Source of the DNA: Uloborus plumipes | Taxonomy: Eukaryota > Arthropoda > Arachnida > Araneae > Uloboridae | Direction of reading: 5' to 3' | Assembly: GCA_038373865.1 (NCBI GenBank) | Contig: JAXGGA010002879.1 | Coordinates: 1-64,000 of the forward strand | DNA: 64,000 bases | Shown here: in pieces, positions 49,200 through 60,145 of the stretch | Layout of the letters: the number at the start of each line of letters is the position of its first letter | Position numbering within the stretch: position 1 is the stretch's first letter | Position numbers and translations under genes: made by a program | The notes under the pieces: generated by a model | Databases searched by the model: none | Seen by the model: only the letters and a program-made list of their open reading frames with translations | Told to the model about the DNA's origin: nothing

Positions 49200-49680
49200 A
49201 AATTTAATTCGAAGTCATTACGGTTGAAAAGCAACAGATGTCAGCAACCCGATGTTATTGTTGAATAGTCGTCGAGTCCCCGGTCAAAGCAATCCAATTT
49301 TCAGACGAGGCTTTCCCTGATAAAACCCGACAGCGACACAAACACGGACATCATCTCACCAAATTAAGGATAAATATGTGCCGGACAAGGCGGCGTCTGG
49401 ATGAAAGTCCAGACGGCACCGAGGATCCCTTCCTACGGCTTTCCAAAGGAAATTGAAGGATCACTGGCGCATTTAATTCTCGTTTCTCTATTTATTGTCA
49501 GCCCACTCCGCCCACCCCTTGCTATTGCGTCCCTTCCGAGAATCTCAGTTCAAACACTCATTTCCGAACTCCCGACGATCCCCAGCAATAACCTCTTTAT
49601 GGGAGACTCAATGTGGGGTAAACGAGAATTAGAATACTTAATTGGAGCGCAACATGAAACTAGAAATGTACTATGACATA
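49200..49680. promoter_or_regulatory. GC-richer island, candidate conserved element
   Basis: High-complexity sequence without transposon ends. It contains an 8-bp perfect hairpin, CGTCTGGA/TCCAGACG, with a 6-nt loop (49,394-49,415), and a 91-codon open frame at 49,401-49,676 without a recognisable domain. It may be a conserved regulatory element or an unrecognised exon. Confidence 0.3.
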
Positions 49681-50435
49681 AGTAAACTATTTTTTATTTA
49701 TTTATTTCTAAGATGCACAGCTTCTTGAGTTAAATTTTAGCGACGCTATTGAAACAACCAATATAAACTAGAAGTGTAAATAATCATCTATTATAAATGG
49801 GTGCCACTCTCTAAAGAATCCTAAGACTGACCTTTCTTTTGCTTTTACAATAAAAATCTGTTTTCCCAAAATAAAAAAAAAAGAGGGGGAATTAACTTTT
49901 AATAGAAGAACGGATTTCGTTAACCGATTGGTTTTAAATGCGTCATCCGTCGCCCATGTCTAAACAAAAACAAATCATTGATTAGATATTAGAACAATTG
50001 TATCATTAGAAGAAAGTTTACAAGATTTAGCCCTTTTCAATAATTTTGGCAGCTGTTCAAGAATGTTATTTCAAAGTTTTCCAGAAAGAGGAGTCAGAAG
50101 AATATATATTCAATACATCTTTGCCGGAGGAAAAAAGCTTCAAAATACATACAATATCAAAACTTAAAGGATTATTATTTATCACGTTATCAGAAGTTTA
50201 AAAAGTTTCATCACCAATGAGTCTGCAGGATCAAATAGAAGTTTCAAAGATAAAATACCTGGAAAAGAAGGAAAAGGAATTAGAATTTTACTTTCACTTT
50301 TTAAAATGCATGACACGAGATAAGAAACCATAATTTAATTAATTCTGTTAAAAATCCTTGTAAGTGTATCAGTTTTTGTAAAAAACATATTTATGAAATA
50401 AGAGCCTAACTTATTATCAGGGAAGACACAATAAT
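49681..50435. other. AT-rich non-coding stretch
   Basis: Nothing recognisable. Confidence 0.4.
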
Positions 50436-50437
50436 TA

Positions 50438-51009
50438 CAGGAAAGGACCGGAAAGTAAGGTCATTTTTTCAAAAAAAGTTTTTCCTTCAAATCACCGATG
50501 CAAATATCCTCGTTATCACAGGCCTTTTGTCATTTAGTAGTAAATTTTAAATACTGGGTAGAAAAAAAAAAGATTTTTGAGCAAAATATATTGAAAAGGC
50601 ATCTTGGATACCACGCCAAATTTTCAAGTTTTTTTTTTTTTTTTTTTTTCCTTTTTTTTTTCCTTGCATTTATCAATCGCAATACAGGGAAATCAGATGG
50701 TGCAATGCCAGGTGAGAATTATGGATAGAGCAGTCAGATTTCACTTTCTTCCAATCGCAAAAACACTTTCTTTTTAACAAAAACTTGAAAATTTAGCATG
50801 CATTTAAGATGCCATTTCAGGATATTGTGCTCCAAAAATCTCTTTTTTTTTTTTTTTTTTTTTGTTTCAACTCTATCCAGGATTTAAAACTTACTACAAG
50901 ATCGCAGAAGGCCTTTAATAATGAGGACAATTACATCGTTGGTTTAAAATAAAAGCTTGTAAAAATTGATTTGTTTAAAAAAAAAAACTACATTACTTTC
51001 CGGTCTCCC
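50438..51009. mobile_element. Long-armed foldback element, mariner-like ends
   Basis: The termini share ACCGGAAAGTAA in inverted orientation (left CAGGAAAGGACCGGAAAGTA; right CTTTCCGGTCTCCCT), with TA at 50,436-50,437 and 51,010-51,011. The similarity continues inward for about 200 bp: AGGCCTTTTG faces CAGAAGGCCT, GGCATCTT faces AAGATGCC, and AAATTTTCAAG faces CTTGAAAATTT. The whole 572 bp is therefore an imperfect palindrome with poly-A/T tracts in both arms. The ends recall mariner. It is non-coding. Confidence 0.7.
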
Positions 51010-51011
51010 TA

Positions 51012-52599
51012 ATAATTTCAAGATTCGTTTTTCTCCCATGTATTTTTTTAACCACTGAGTTAATAATTTCTATTTATCTCATAGTGCTTTGAGAAACATC
51101 GTCTTAAACATTTCGATAATAAAAACACATTTTTCACCCATTTGACAATAATAAAAATTACTTCATTAGCTTTTCTTTTCTCCATTTTAAATTTCTACAG
51201 TTACTTCTTGAAGATGAATTGTAACAAAATGTAACACCATGATCAAACGCAACATCAACAATACTTTGTACTAATCTAAAATCGTATCATTGATCAAATT
51301 ACTTTCTAAATCTTCAGTGAAGACGACGAGCATTTTTTAACGTAAAGAACTTGCGATTTATGAGTGTAGAAAAAGTATTTTTGAAAGAGTTATTAATTTT
51401 AAAAATAATTAACTTTTGAACGATAGCTCAATTGTTTCAATTACGCCTTCATTATTCAACCACTGTTTTAGATGGAGCTATTTTAAGCGGATCGTTAATA
51501 AAAATAAGATTTATTGCAATTAAGACATTATGATAATGGGAGAATATATCAACATAACAATTATCATTTATCATATAAAGCCTTCAAACAAAGTACAGGA
51601 AAACAGCAACATGTGTTTTGATGTTATACTAAAACCTTGGCTTTTTGGAAATTAAGAGAAGCATGGAAAGAAGATGTCCAAGGGAAAATATATAACCTTT
51701 GATTAAACTGATAAATATATCAACGTTCAACTTCTTTTTTCGTTCTCAGTATTATAAATAAGTTTTTATTCTAACTCTCCCGCCCTTTTAACGTAAAAAC
51801 AAAAGAAAAAAAATGTCCTTCTACAATGAGTGTAAATGATTGATGATTCACTTAAAGCAGAGTTGGTCGTTCAAAGAGAGGGGAAGGCGTCAATAAAAAA
51901 AATGACGTCATCTAATGCAACTTATGTTACCAGATTCGATGTGGATATTTTAATTCGAGCTGATCCCCATGTGGATAGACTCGACATTCAGTCGTTCGTT
52001 TTATAAAATGGAAAGATAATTTTTGATATTGATAATGTTCTTACTTTTATTACATTTATTCATTATTTTGGTGCATTGAAAATGAAAGAAACTTCAATGA
52101 AGACTAATTTAAATCTTTTCAAATTTTATATGGTTGAACAGATAATTGTAAAACGCTTGTTTCATTTGCCCAGCTGGAAGTAAAATAATTGTAAAATTAA
52201 TTTTATTCCTTTTTCAATGGTCAAAAAACGGAAATTTAAAAGTTTCTGGGGTATATCTCCACAAATCCCGCTGCCCGGGATACACTACTGACTCATTTTA
52301 ATAAACGTAAAAATAATTTTCTTCTTTTTTTTTTTTTTTTTTTGAGTGTTCCAAAATGTACATCCTCCACAAAATCACGGTTTTCAAGCTTTCGCATAAA
52401 TCACAATGGTAGGGAAGAATTACTCGTATCTTAAAACACAGGTGTCAATAAATAAATATATTTAATTAAATAGAAAAACGCCATTACAAAAGTGTATGCT
52501 TTACAGAACTCGAACGGTGCTCATTCACAGACCGTTTGCAGTCATATTCTGCATAAAATCCCAAAACTATTAACATCCGTCAGAAAAAAAAATTCAAGG
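51012..52599. other. AT-rich non-coding stretch
   Basis: No gene or element ends were recognised. Confidence 0.5.
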
Positions 52600-53850
52600 C
52601 CTGCACTACTTTATTATTAACTTCGATTTGGCCTAAGATTTAGTTTGTATTTGAGAAGGGCTCGGGCCGAATAATTCACATGCAAATTCATCATTGCAGC
52701 ATTAATTTCATTTCAGCACAAAATAATAAGAATTCAGAAAAAACAGGAAAGAGAAGCAAAAGAAATGCTGGAGAGAGCCCAAAGAAACTGTATTTTATAT
52801 ATTTTTCTACTATCTCAAGTCAAAACGAATTTTTATCATTTTAGACTAAACTAGTCCCGTTCTAAATTACTCAGAATTAATTCCGTTTTAACAGTACACT
52901 GATTACGATCAATTAAAATGATAAATAGTGAAGGCTGAGTGAATAACTTATTTAATGATCTATCAAAGGCAAAAAATATTGAAAGTTAAAATACCACTTA
53001 AAGTAAAAAAGCAAAATAATAAATACGCAATCAATAAAAAAAAACTGATCGCATTTCACTCAAAAAAGTCTTAAGTGCATGAATCATCTCTAGATAGCTA
53101 ATTATTATGTTTCCACATGAAACTTATTTCAATAAAGTAATTGCTAAAATTCTTTATAGCCTCAACAACAGTAGAAAATAAATCCACTAATTATCAATAC
53201 AACTAATTATAAAAAATGTGAAACAATCGTTGAAATTCACTTCCACGGTAGGGGAAAAAAACAGACAATTATTAGAAAAGCAAATAATCTTCACATAAAA
53301 ACCGCGCACCTCTGCAAATTATCAAGGAATTAAATTACTCTTGAAAGCAAAAACAAATCCGGGCATTATAATCAAGAAAAAACACGGGATATTTAAAAGC
53401 AATGGTGGACAGGACATAAGACAAAAAAAAAAAAAACTAAAAATTTTATCGGAGCAAAAGAGCCCTCCTAATCTCTAATTAATAGATTTTCCTTTAATTT
53501 TCCACCCAGTTGCTAAAAGTTCTTTATTCATTTCATAGTTACATGCATATTTTCTTCCGTTGTAAAGGGGACAAACAGATTAGCGTAAAATTCTGAACAG
53601 ACAATGGCGCGAGCGGAAATAGCCGGTGGGGCTGAAACCAGCAATTAGAAAGGATTATTTCCCATCTCTCGGCATAATCTGTTGGCAAAGATGCTTCATT
53701 AACGAGGATCGGGGCTCATTAAAAGAATCAGACGAGATTTCAAGTTAAATAAAGGGATATTTGCGCAGCACACATGACACACTGAAATATTTTTATCGCC
53801 GGCAGGCCTCCGGCTTAATGGACGCGTTTATATGTATTTTAATTGGGAAA
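52600..53850. promoter_or_regulatory. Cluster of candidate conserved regulatory blocks
   Basis: Blocks at about 52,620-52,760, 53,260-53,530 and 53,575-53,850 are rich in homeodomain-like cores (CATTAAT, TAATTA, CTCATTAAAA, TTTTAATTGG) and include an octamer, ATGCAAAT (near 52,681). TATCGCC beside the palindromic GCCGGCAGGCCTCCGGC stands out near 53,800. No long open frame or transposon ends were found. The texture suggests enhancer-type conserved elements; conservation is untested. Confidence 0.35.
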
Positions 53851-53930
53851 CATGATTAGCAGAGTTTTTTTTTCCAAGACATATTTGGCGCTGCATTTCA
53901 GGCGAGACAAGTTGCTTTTCCAACAAAATA

Positions 53931-54120
53931 CTGTTAGAGCTACACCACGGAGAGATGGCGGGTGGACTGGAAGCGGAAACCACTTCATTTTGAAATTGGT
54001 TGTATATGTAAGAAAAGATGTGAAGTCGCTCATGCTCGCTAATTCAACCTATTTCAAAATGAAGTGGTCCAATTCCGCTTCCAGTATACCTGCCATCTCT
54101 AGGTGGTCTAGCTTTAGCAG
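53931..54120. mobile_element. Foldback MITE (CTGCTAAAGCTAGACCAC ends)
   Basis: CTGTTAGAGCTACACCAC at the left end is mirrored by GTGGTCTAGCTTTAGCAG at the right. The arms continue inward for about 70 nt: GAGATGGCGGGT faces TACCTGCCATCTC, ACTGGAAGCGGAA faces TTCCGCTTCCAGT, and ACCACTTCATTTTGAAAT faces ATTTCAAAATGAAGTGGT. The loop is about 50 nt. No clear target duplication was found. Confidence 0.75.
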
Positions 54121-54737
54121 ACACAGACACCCCAATAAATGCCTGCGTACAGCTGCAATTTGCAATCAAACTCCAACTGCAACCAAAAAGGACCAAGAGC
54201 TAACACTAAATATTAACTAAGCTAAGGAAAGATTTGTTTTTCTTAATTGGTTGTAGAACCCTTACGCTTTTATTAAACAAATGTCAACAGCAACTTGCAG
54301 CAGTTGGCTCCACTTAGTGCACGAAAGGGCAGGGACAATCATAAGTCACCAATGTTTTAGCAGCTCTTTTGAATTTGTAGCCACTTTTATTCAGTGCTAA
54401 GCGATGCGTGCCGTTTTTTTGCTTAGTTGAAGTTGAAGTTATTAACTATAAATACAGCAAATAATGCAAAAAAAAAAAAAAATTACCTCAGAAATTTTGC
54501 ATTTTGAGTTTGGTGTAAAAGATTTTTTACAATTACTTCATGCCTCTTGAACATTTTTTGCGGTTGCCATCAGCATTGATTGATACAGTAAAATTTTTAA
54601 TTTCCTTTTTTTTTTCGTTTAGTCACCTTGGGACCTGCTGACCTTTTCATGTTGTTAATACATGTGTTAGTGTAAAATATAATTCCGTAGTTTCGGTATC
54701 TTTTCACAAATGACAATTCAATTTGGACATCTCAGCT
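54121..54737. other. AT-rich non-coding stretch
   Basis: Nothing recognisable. Confidence 0.4.
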
Positions 54738-54739
54738 TA

Positions 54740-56221
54740 CACTGTTAAAAAAAACCTGAATTTTCAGGAAGTTTTTTTTCTGATTTTAACAGAAAATTTC
54801 TGTTTTCGCTTCAAAACGTATCTTTTCCTTAAAGGAACAGACATATTCCGTTAATTACCGATCATTTTTTCCCCGCGCCAGGAACTTGGAAACTTGGACG
54901 CTTGCCAAAACATATATCGTTCGAATGTAGTGAGAAACCGATAGTGTTGTGAAGCCATTTTGCTTCAAAATTTGAGATTGCAAGGATTGGAAAACTTAAG
55001 CTGGATTTATAGCGTTCCCCCAATTATTTTGTGCCGTTAGAAGACTTGTGAAAAAATGATCTTTTCACGCTCCTGGAAGTCATTCTATTCCTGAAAGGGT
55101 TCTATATGCCGCGTTGGATACAAGACGCATCCGCCGAGTTTCCCTTGTCCGAATTTTAAAGAAGATTTAGTTTATCAGTCCATCATTCATCGCAATGCAT
55201 TCACGCAAAATGGGCAACAAAGGGGTGTGTGAGTATATTTTAAAATCCATACCCCCTTTTGTTGTTTTTTTTGTAAGTCGTCTATTAGAGAGAAGATTTT
55301 CGTCCAGGAAGAGGTAAGGCTCTTGCCCCATCAATTTTTATCATGTTTTTATTTTTGTTATTATTATTTTTAATTTAATGTGAGTCTAGACTTAATAGTT
55401 TATTATTTCATGATGTGAACTGATAGACATTTAAGAGTTACATATATAAACCAACTATGAGTGCTGAGAGTTAGTAAAATGATTTTTGTAATTTTCCACA
55501 ACGATTAAAAAACTTAGTCTCAAAACTAAGCTTTTTTAATACGCTTTTATTAGTTTCACATGTCGGTTTGTTTGTATGCATGTATGTAACTCTAAATGAA
55601 AGATCAATTCAAGTTCTTTGAAAATATTAAAAGTAATATGTTAAATACTGTTAACACTAAAAGCTGAAGTATATATTACATGTTGATGTATTATAAGTGC
55701 ATCTAAAAGCGTATTTTTTAGTTTTTTTAAACCAGTTTAAAGATTATTCTTTGGAAGCGATTTCATTAAAAACAAAAAATATCGTCAATTTTCAGAGTCC
55801 ATTTCTTAAAGTGTTGATCACTATGAATACTATAACGTAAATGTATGAAAATAGAGGAAATCAGTGAAAATACAGGATTTTTTTTAAAGGAACCACGAAT
55901 GTTTCAAATTCAGAAAAAAAGAAAAAAAAACTTTCGGAAGAACTTAATTTGTATTCAAACTTAAGAGAAAATATTTAAAAAAATGCACCTTGTTAATACT
56001 TCTTAATGTTTTGAAGTTGTGCGCTCAGAAATACTATGCATTGATCATTCCACCTTCAAAATATTTGAGTATTTTATGCGAGAATTGATGTAATCTTTAC
56101 AAAAAAAAAAATCATGTTATTTTAATGAACTAAAATTTTTATGAAAAAAAAAACCAATTCTTGTATTGCTAAAGTATTTTTTTAAAGGCAAGATATTTGA
56201 GAGTTTGAAATTGTATATATT

Positions 56222-56275
<54 letters not shown>

Positions 56276-56512
56276 TTGTGTGTGTATGTATGTATATATA
56301 AGTGTAAGCGTCTAGGTATAAGCCTATAACGTATAAGCGGGGAAGCGAGAAAATGAAGAACGGAGAATTAAGAAACGAAAAAATGAGGAACGGAAAAATG
56401 ATGAACTGACATTTCTCAAAATCACGGAAATATAATTAACGAAACGGAAACACTCCGGCAACTCAGCTGCCGTATATTTTTTCGTTATTTTCAGGACATT
56501 TTTTTAACAGTG
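54740..56512. mobile_element. 1.8-kb TA-target element (CACTGTTAAAAAAA ends)
   Basis: The ends are CACTGTTAAAAAAAACCTGA and TTTTTTTAACAGTG, with TA at 54,738-54,739 and 56,513-56,514. TTTTCAGGA motifs lie just inside both ends, and both halves carry related TTTCTG/GGAAC/CGGAAA motifs. The interior is AT-rich, holds a TA microsatellite and has no coding sequence I recognise. Superfamily unassigned; non-autonomous. Confidence 0.75.
56213..56301. repeat. (TA)n microsatellite grading into (TG/TATG)n
   Basis: About 55-60 nt of nearly pure TA dinucleotides, followed by GTGTGTGTATGTATGTATAT. It lies inside the 54,740 element. Confidence 0.9.
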
Positions 56513-56519
56513 TACGCTT

Positions 56520-56940
56520 CGACGCCACTGAAAGCTGAACGCGGCTCTTAGTAAACATTTCTCGCCTTGATGGGTACAACCACCCGGCTTATTACTATCC
56601 CTTTCTCTACACCCTGTGCAGTTCCAAACATGAATTGATAGCCTGCGATGCATCAAAAACTCAAACTTAGTGGATTTATTTTCTCCCGTCTCTTAAATTA
56701 ACCCAGCGCATCGGCGCTAGCTTCATTACGTATCTCTGCCCATACAGACATCTACGGCGCGACAGGCAGAATATATTAGCCAGCGAGGAGTTTATAAATA
56801 TAGGACGTCCATCACAATTATCTGCGCGCGGAATTTTCTTTTCCCATGTAAGTGGAGTCATGTTCGGCCTGTCTCGGGAATCAGGAAACCGCTGTCACTG
56901 GCACACACAACTGTCATAAGACGTTAGAGGAAGGGTGGAT
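56520..56940. other. GC-richer island
   Basis: High-complexity block (GCATCGGCGCTAGCTTC, ATCTACGGCGCGACAGG, ATCTGCGCGCGG) without transposon ends or a convincing open frame. Candidate conserved element. Confidence 0.3.
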
Positions 56941-56974
56941 GCAATTAACGATGAGACATGCTATGGAGAACGAT

Positions 56975-57331
56975 GCATTCGATTTTGGAGAGAGGGCGTT
57001 CCTGGGAAAGGAACGATTCCAATGCAGAAAGAATAGAGATAGCTGATGATCCAGATTGAAATTTTAAGGCATCAGAAAACAAGTGTTGCGAGAAAAAAAA
57101 ACGAAAATCCGATATAAAATACACAGCTGAACTAGCTAAATAAACGAACTCCAAGGGACTTTAAAATCAGTTCGTCTGAACCAACCGTTGTTCGTCTTTT
57201 ACCCGACGAACAATACGCTACAAACCACAAGACGGAGAACGGAAATATATTTTCTCTTAGCAGTAATTCGTTTTAAGCATGTTCGAATTAGCCTGGATTC
57301 GATTGTATAATGTTAAATAGTGCTATTCATA
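56975..57331 (+). repeat. Tandem duplication, unit A
   Basis: Aligns with 57,363-57,850 from AGAGGGCGTTC, GGAACGATTCCAATGCAG and CGAACTCCAAGGGACTTTAA through GTATAATGTTAAAT. The offset is about 388 bp. It contains CAGTAATTCG at 57,261, the empty insertion site matching the MITE position in unit B. Confidence 0.85.
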
Positions 57332-57362
57332 CAATACTATCTGTTAGTTTGAATCTGTCGGC

Positions 57363-57850
57363 GCATTTAATTTCGGGAAGAGGGCGTTCATGGAAAGGAA
57401 CGATTCCAATGCAGAAAGAATAGCTAATGATCCGGCTTGAAATTTTGAGGGACCAGAAAACAAGTGTAGCGAAAAAAAACAATAAATCCGATATAAAATA
57501 CACAGCTGAACTGGCTAAAACGAACTCCAAGGGACTTTAAAATTAGTTCGTCTGAACCAACCGTTGTTCGTCTCATCCGAAAAACAAATACACTACAAAC
57601 CACAAAACAGAGAACGGAAATATAGTTTGTGTTAACAGTAAGGGCCATGCTCCACATCGACGTAAAACAGAAAAATTAGGCAAAAGCGTAAAATGGATTC
57701 AATGGTGTTCCTATGGAAAGTACCCGGATTTTCGGTTTCTGCCTTCAGTTTCGGTCGCGTTTTACGCTGATGTGGAGCATGGCCCTAATTCATTTTAAGC
57801 GCATTCGAATGAGCCGGGTTCGACTGTATAATGTTAAATGATGATGTTCA
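57363..57850 (+). repeat. Tandem duplication, unit B (with MITE insertion)
   Basis: Second unit of the duplication, about 342 bp plus a 146-bp foldback MITE at 57,641-57,786. Divergence from unit A is modest (substitutions and short indels). No coding function is recognised in either unit. Confidence 0.85.
57641..57786. mobile_element. Foldback MITE, copy 2
   Basis: The ends AGGGCCATGCTCCACATC and GATGTGGAGCATGGCCCT are perfect inverted repeats. The interior shares AGTACCCGGATTTTCGG with copy 1 at 1,198. Comparison with unit A (CAGTAATTC) shows that CAGTA, the insert and TAATTC fit a TA duplication at the target. Confidence 0.85.
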
Positions 57851-58042
57851 TATTGGCATCAGTAAAACTTTTTCACATAATATTGACTGAATAGGTGTAT
57901 CATTCACATTCAATTTTTATGCAATGCAAATATCGTGCCCCATTTCAATTGCAATTCAATATCTTTTAAGTCTTTCACCATCTCTTGGCGATAGTGATCC
58001 TGAAAGCAACCTTATTTTTACCAATATTTTTGAAATAAAATA

Positions 58043-58337
58043 TAGTTAATATTCCGATTATCCGCAAATCTTTCACATTTGTTTTCTTTTTTCTTGTTTC
58101 TTACGGTGATGAGTTACTGAATGCAGAAAAATGCGAGTACGTTATTAGTCGTTTTTAGCTTGGAGTTTTTTTTTTTTTTTCATCCAATGTTATCGTTTTT
58201 AGCTATAATTTAAATTTATGCGGCGTGTTTTTGACTTTTTTAAGCTATTGCATACACCAGTGTCGTTTTTTACCCATTTTTCGGATTATTTGTTGTGACC
58301 GTGCCACCCTATTCTGCGAATAATCGGAAGTTTATTG
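58043..58337 (+). mobile_element. pogo-like MITE, copy 1
   Basis: Bounded by TA at 58,041-58,042 and 58,338-58,339. The left end is TAGTTAATATTCCGATTATC and the right end is the complement of CAATAAACTTCCGATTATTC. The interior (GAGTTACTGAATGCAGAAAA, CGTGCCACCCTATTC) matches 59,294-60,145. Confidence 0.7.
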
Positions 58338-58339
58338 TA

Positions 58340-58942
58340 CATGCCAATCAAATGTGGCGGTACAAGTAAAAAGGAAAAGTGATCTCCATGCAAAATGCAA
58401 GAATTTTCAGCCCAATTATAATTGACCTCAATATTCCAAAACCACCACGATATACATATTTAAAAGAAAATACAAATAAAGATTCTTTCAGACCTTACAT
58501 AAGTTCTAAATTCTCTGCCCAGCAAGCGATTTTTCGAAACGACGAGTGAGCACGTCATTCCTCGTTAACGAGATTAAGAAATTGGTCCACGCGTGCTGTC
58601 AAATCACGTAGTGCTTTCTAATACGGCACTGCACTGTTGGAAATTCGCGGACAGACAAGGAGGTTTTGGAGTTAGGCCAGTGACAGAAACTGGCGTTGAC
58701 ATGTCGGGGCGCCAAGAGCCGCGGGAATGTGTCTCAAAGGATGAGGAGAGCGTTCAGATGGGCAAACATTTCTTTTGTCACATTCTAAAAGTTTTTTTTT
58801 CTATTATTTTTTATTTTTTTGCTGCTCAGAGATTATTGAAAGTGAAAGTAGTGACTCATTTTTCAAGCTGTTGCAAAAAGGGAATGGTGAAGTTCAAAGA
58901 GATTTTTCATAGCAAATTGTGATAATATTTAGAACAATAGAA
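58340..58942. other. Non-coding stretch with a GC-richer patch
   Basis: The patch at about 58,560-58,750 is less AT-biased. A 109-codon open frame at 58,593-58,922 is unrecognised and ends in low-complexity T-rich sequence. Confidence 0.35.
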
Positions 58943-59198
58943 ATTGAAGGGGCAATTGGACAAAGGTGATATGTGACAATTTTTTAAATGTCTAGAAAAA
59001 GCTTTCAAAAAAAAAAATGTTGTGTTATTTTTTTTAAATAAATTTTTCTCAACGGGTAAAACGGGATCAGATTCTTAGTTACAAACCATTTCTGTGACTA
59101 AGTTGACATGATACCGATGGACTTATCACCTTCATCCATGATAAAAAGTAAGCTTCAAAAATTGTCACATATCACCTTTATCCACTTGCCCCTTCAAT
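58943..59198. mobile_element. TA-target MITE, ~255-bp family, copy C
   Basis: The ends are ATTGAAGGGGCAATTGGACA and the inverse TATCCACTTGCCCCTTCAAT. Interior CTCAACGGGTAAAACGGG and GGACTTATCACCTTCATCCA are shared with copy B at 19,488. The flanks (AA and TG) no longer show TA. Confidence 0.8.
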
Positions 59199-59293
59199 TG
59201 TTACATTGATGAAATAAGAACGCAAGAACAATATTTAACCATACTAAAATCAAATTTGAATAAAAGTCTTTCGATTTTGATAAAAAAAAAATA

Positions 59294-60145
59294 CAGTAAA
59301 CTCCCGATAACTTTAAGCTGTTAATTTACTGAACGCAGAAAAATGAGTGCGCTGTTGATCATTTTTAGCTTTTAAAGACATTTTTTTACACTCAGTGTTA
59401 TCATTTTTAGCTATAAATTTAATGTATGCAGGGGTGCCCATCCCCCCCAAGCTCAATGGCGCAAATTCCCCCCCCCCCCCCCCAAAATTTTTCACAATCC
59501 TCCTGTGCTTTTTATTTTATTTTTTACCCTTTTTTTATTATTTTTTATTTTTTCAAATATTATTTATTTATTTTTAAATATTATTTATTTATTTTTTTAA
59601 TATTATTTATTTTTTTTTAATGTTATTTATTTATTTATTAAAATTATAACTATTATATTTTTTATATATTATTAATTTCTTAGAAGCTCGAATTATAATG
59701 CGCAGAATAGAATCACTTTTTTTTCCCTTTTCCAGACATTCCAATCACATACACACACACACAACAAATAAATAAATCAATAAAAAATAATAAACAAATT
59801 AAAAAAATAATTTAAATTGAAAAAATAAATTAATGAATAATTTTTATTTGAAAAAAATTAGTAAGTAATTTAAATTAAAAAATAAATTAATAAATAATTT
59901 AAATAAACAAATAAATTAGTTTTAACCCCCCCCCCCCCAAAAAAAAAAAAAATTTTTTTTTGATGGCGCAACTTGCGCCATAATCCCCCCCCCTGTGGGC
60001 ACCCCTGAATGTATGTGTTGTGTTATTGGCCTATTTTTAGCCCTTGCATGCACTATTAGCGTTTTTCACCTAGTTTTTCGGATTAACAGCAGTATTCGCT
60101 ACAGTTACCGTGCCACCCTATTCGAGGATGATCGAGAGGTTACTG
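59294..60145 (+). mobile_element. pogo-like MITE, copy 2, split by a hAT MITE
   Basis: Starts CAGTAAACTCCCGATAAC after TA (59,292-59,293) and ends ATCGAGAGGTTACTG. Its two halves match the uninterrupted copy at 58,043. The 59,429-60,007 insertion separates them. Confidence 0.75.
59429..60007 (+). mobile_element. hAT-type MITE (CAGGGGTG family), copy 2, nested, with TSD
   Basis: A perfect 8-bp duplication, AATGTATG, lies at 59,421-59,428 and 60,008-60,015. The ends are CAGGGGTGCCCA and TGGGCACCCCTG. It shares the layout of 29,702: C-tract, ATTATTTATTT core, GGCGCAACTTGCGCC near the right end. It is inserted into the pogo-like MITE. Confidence 0.92.
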
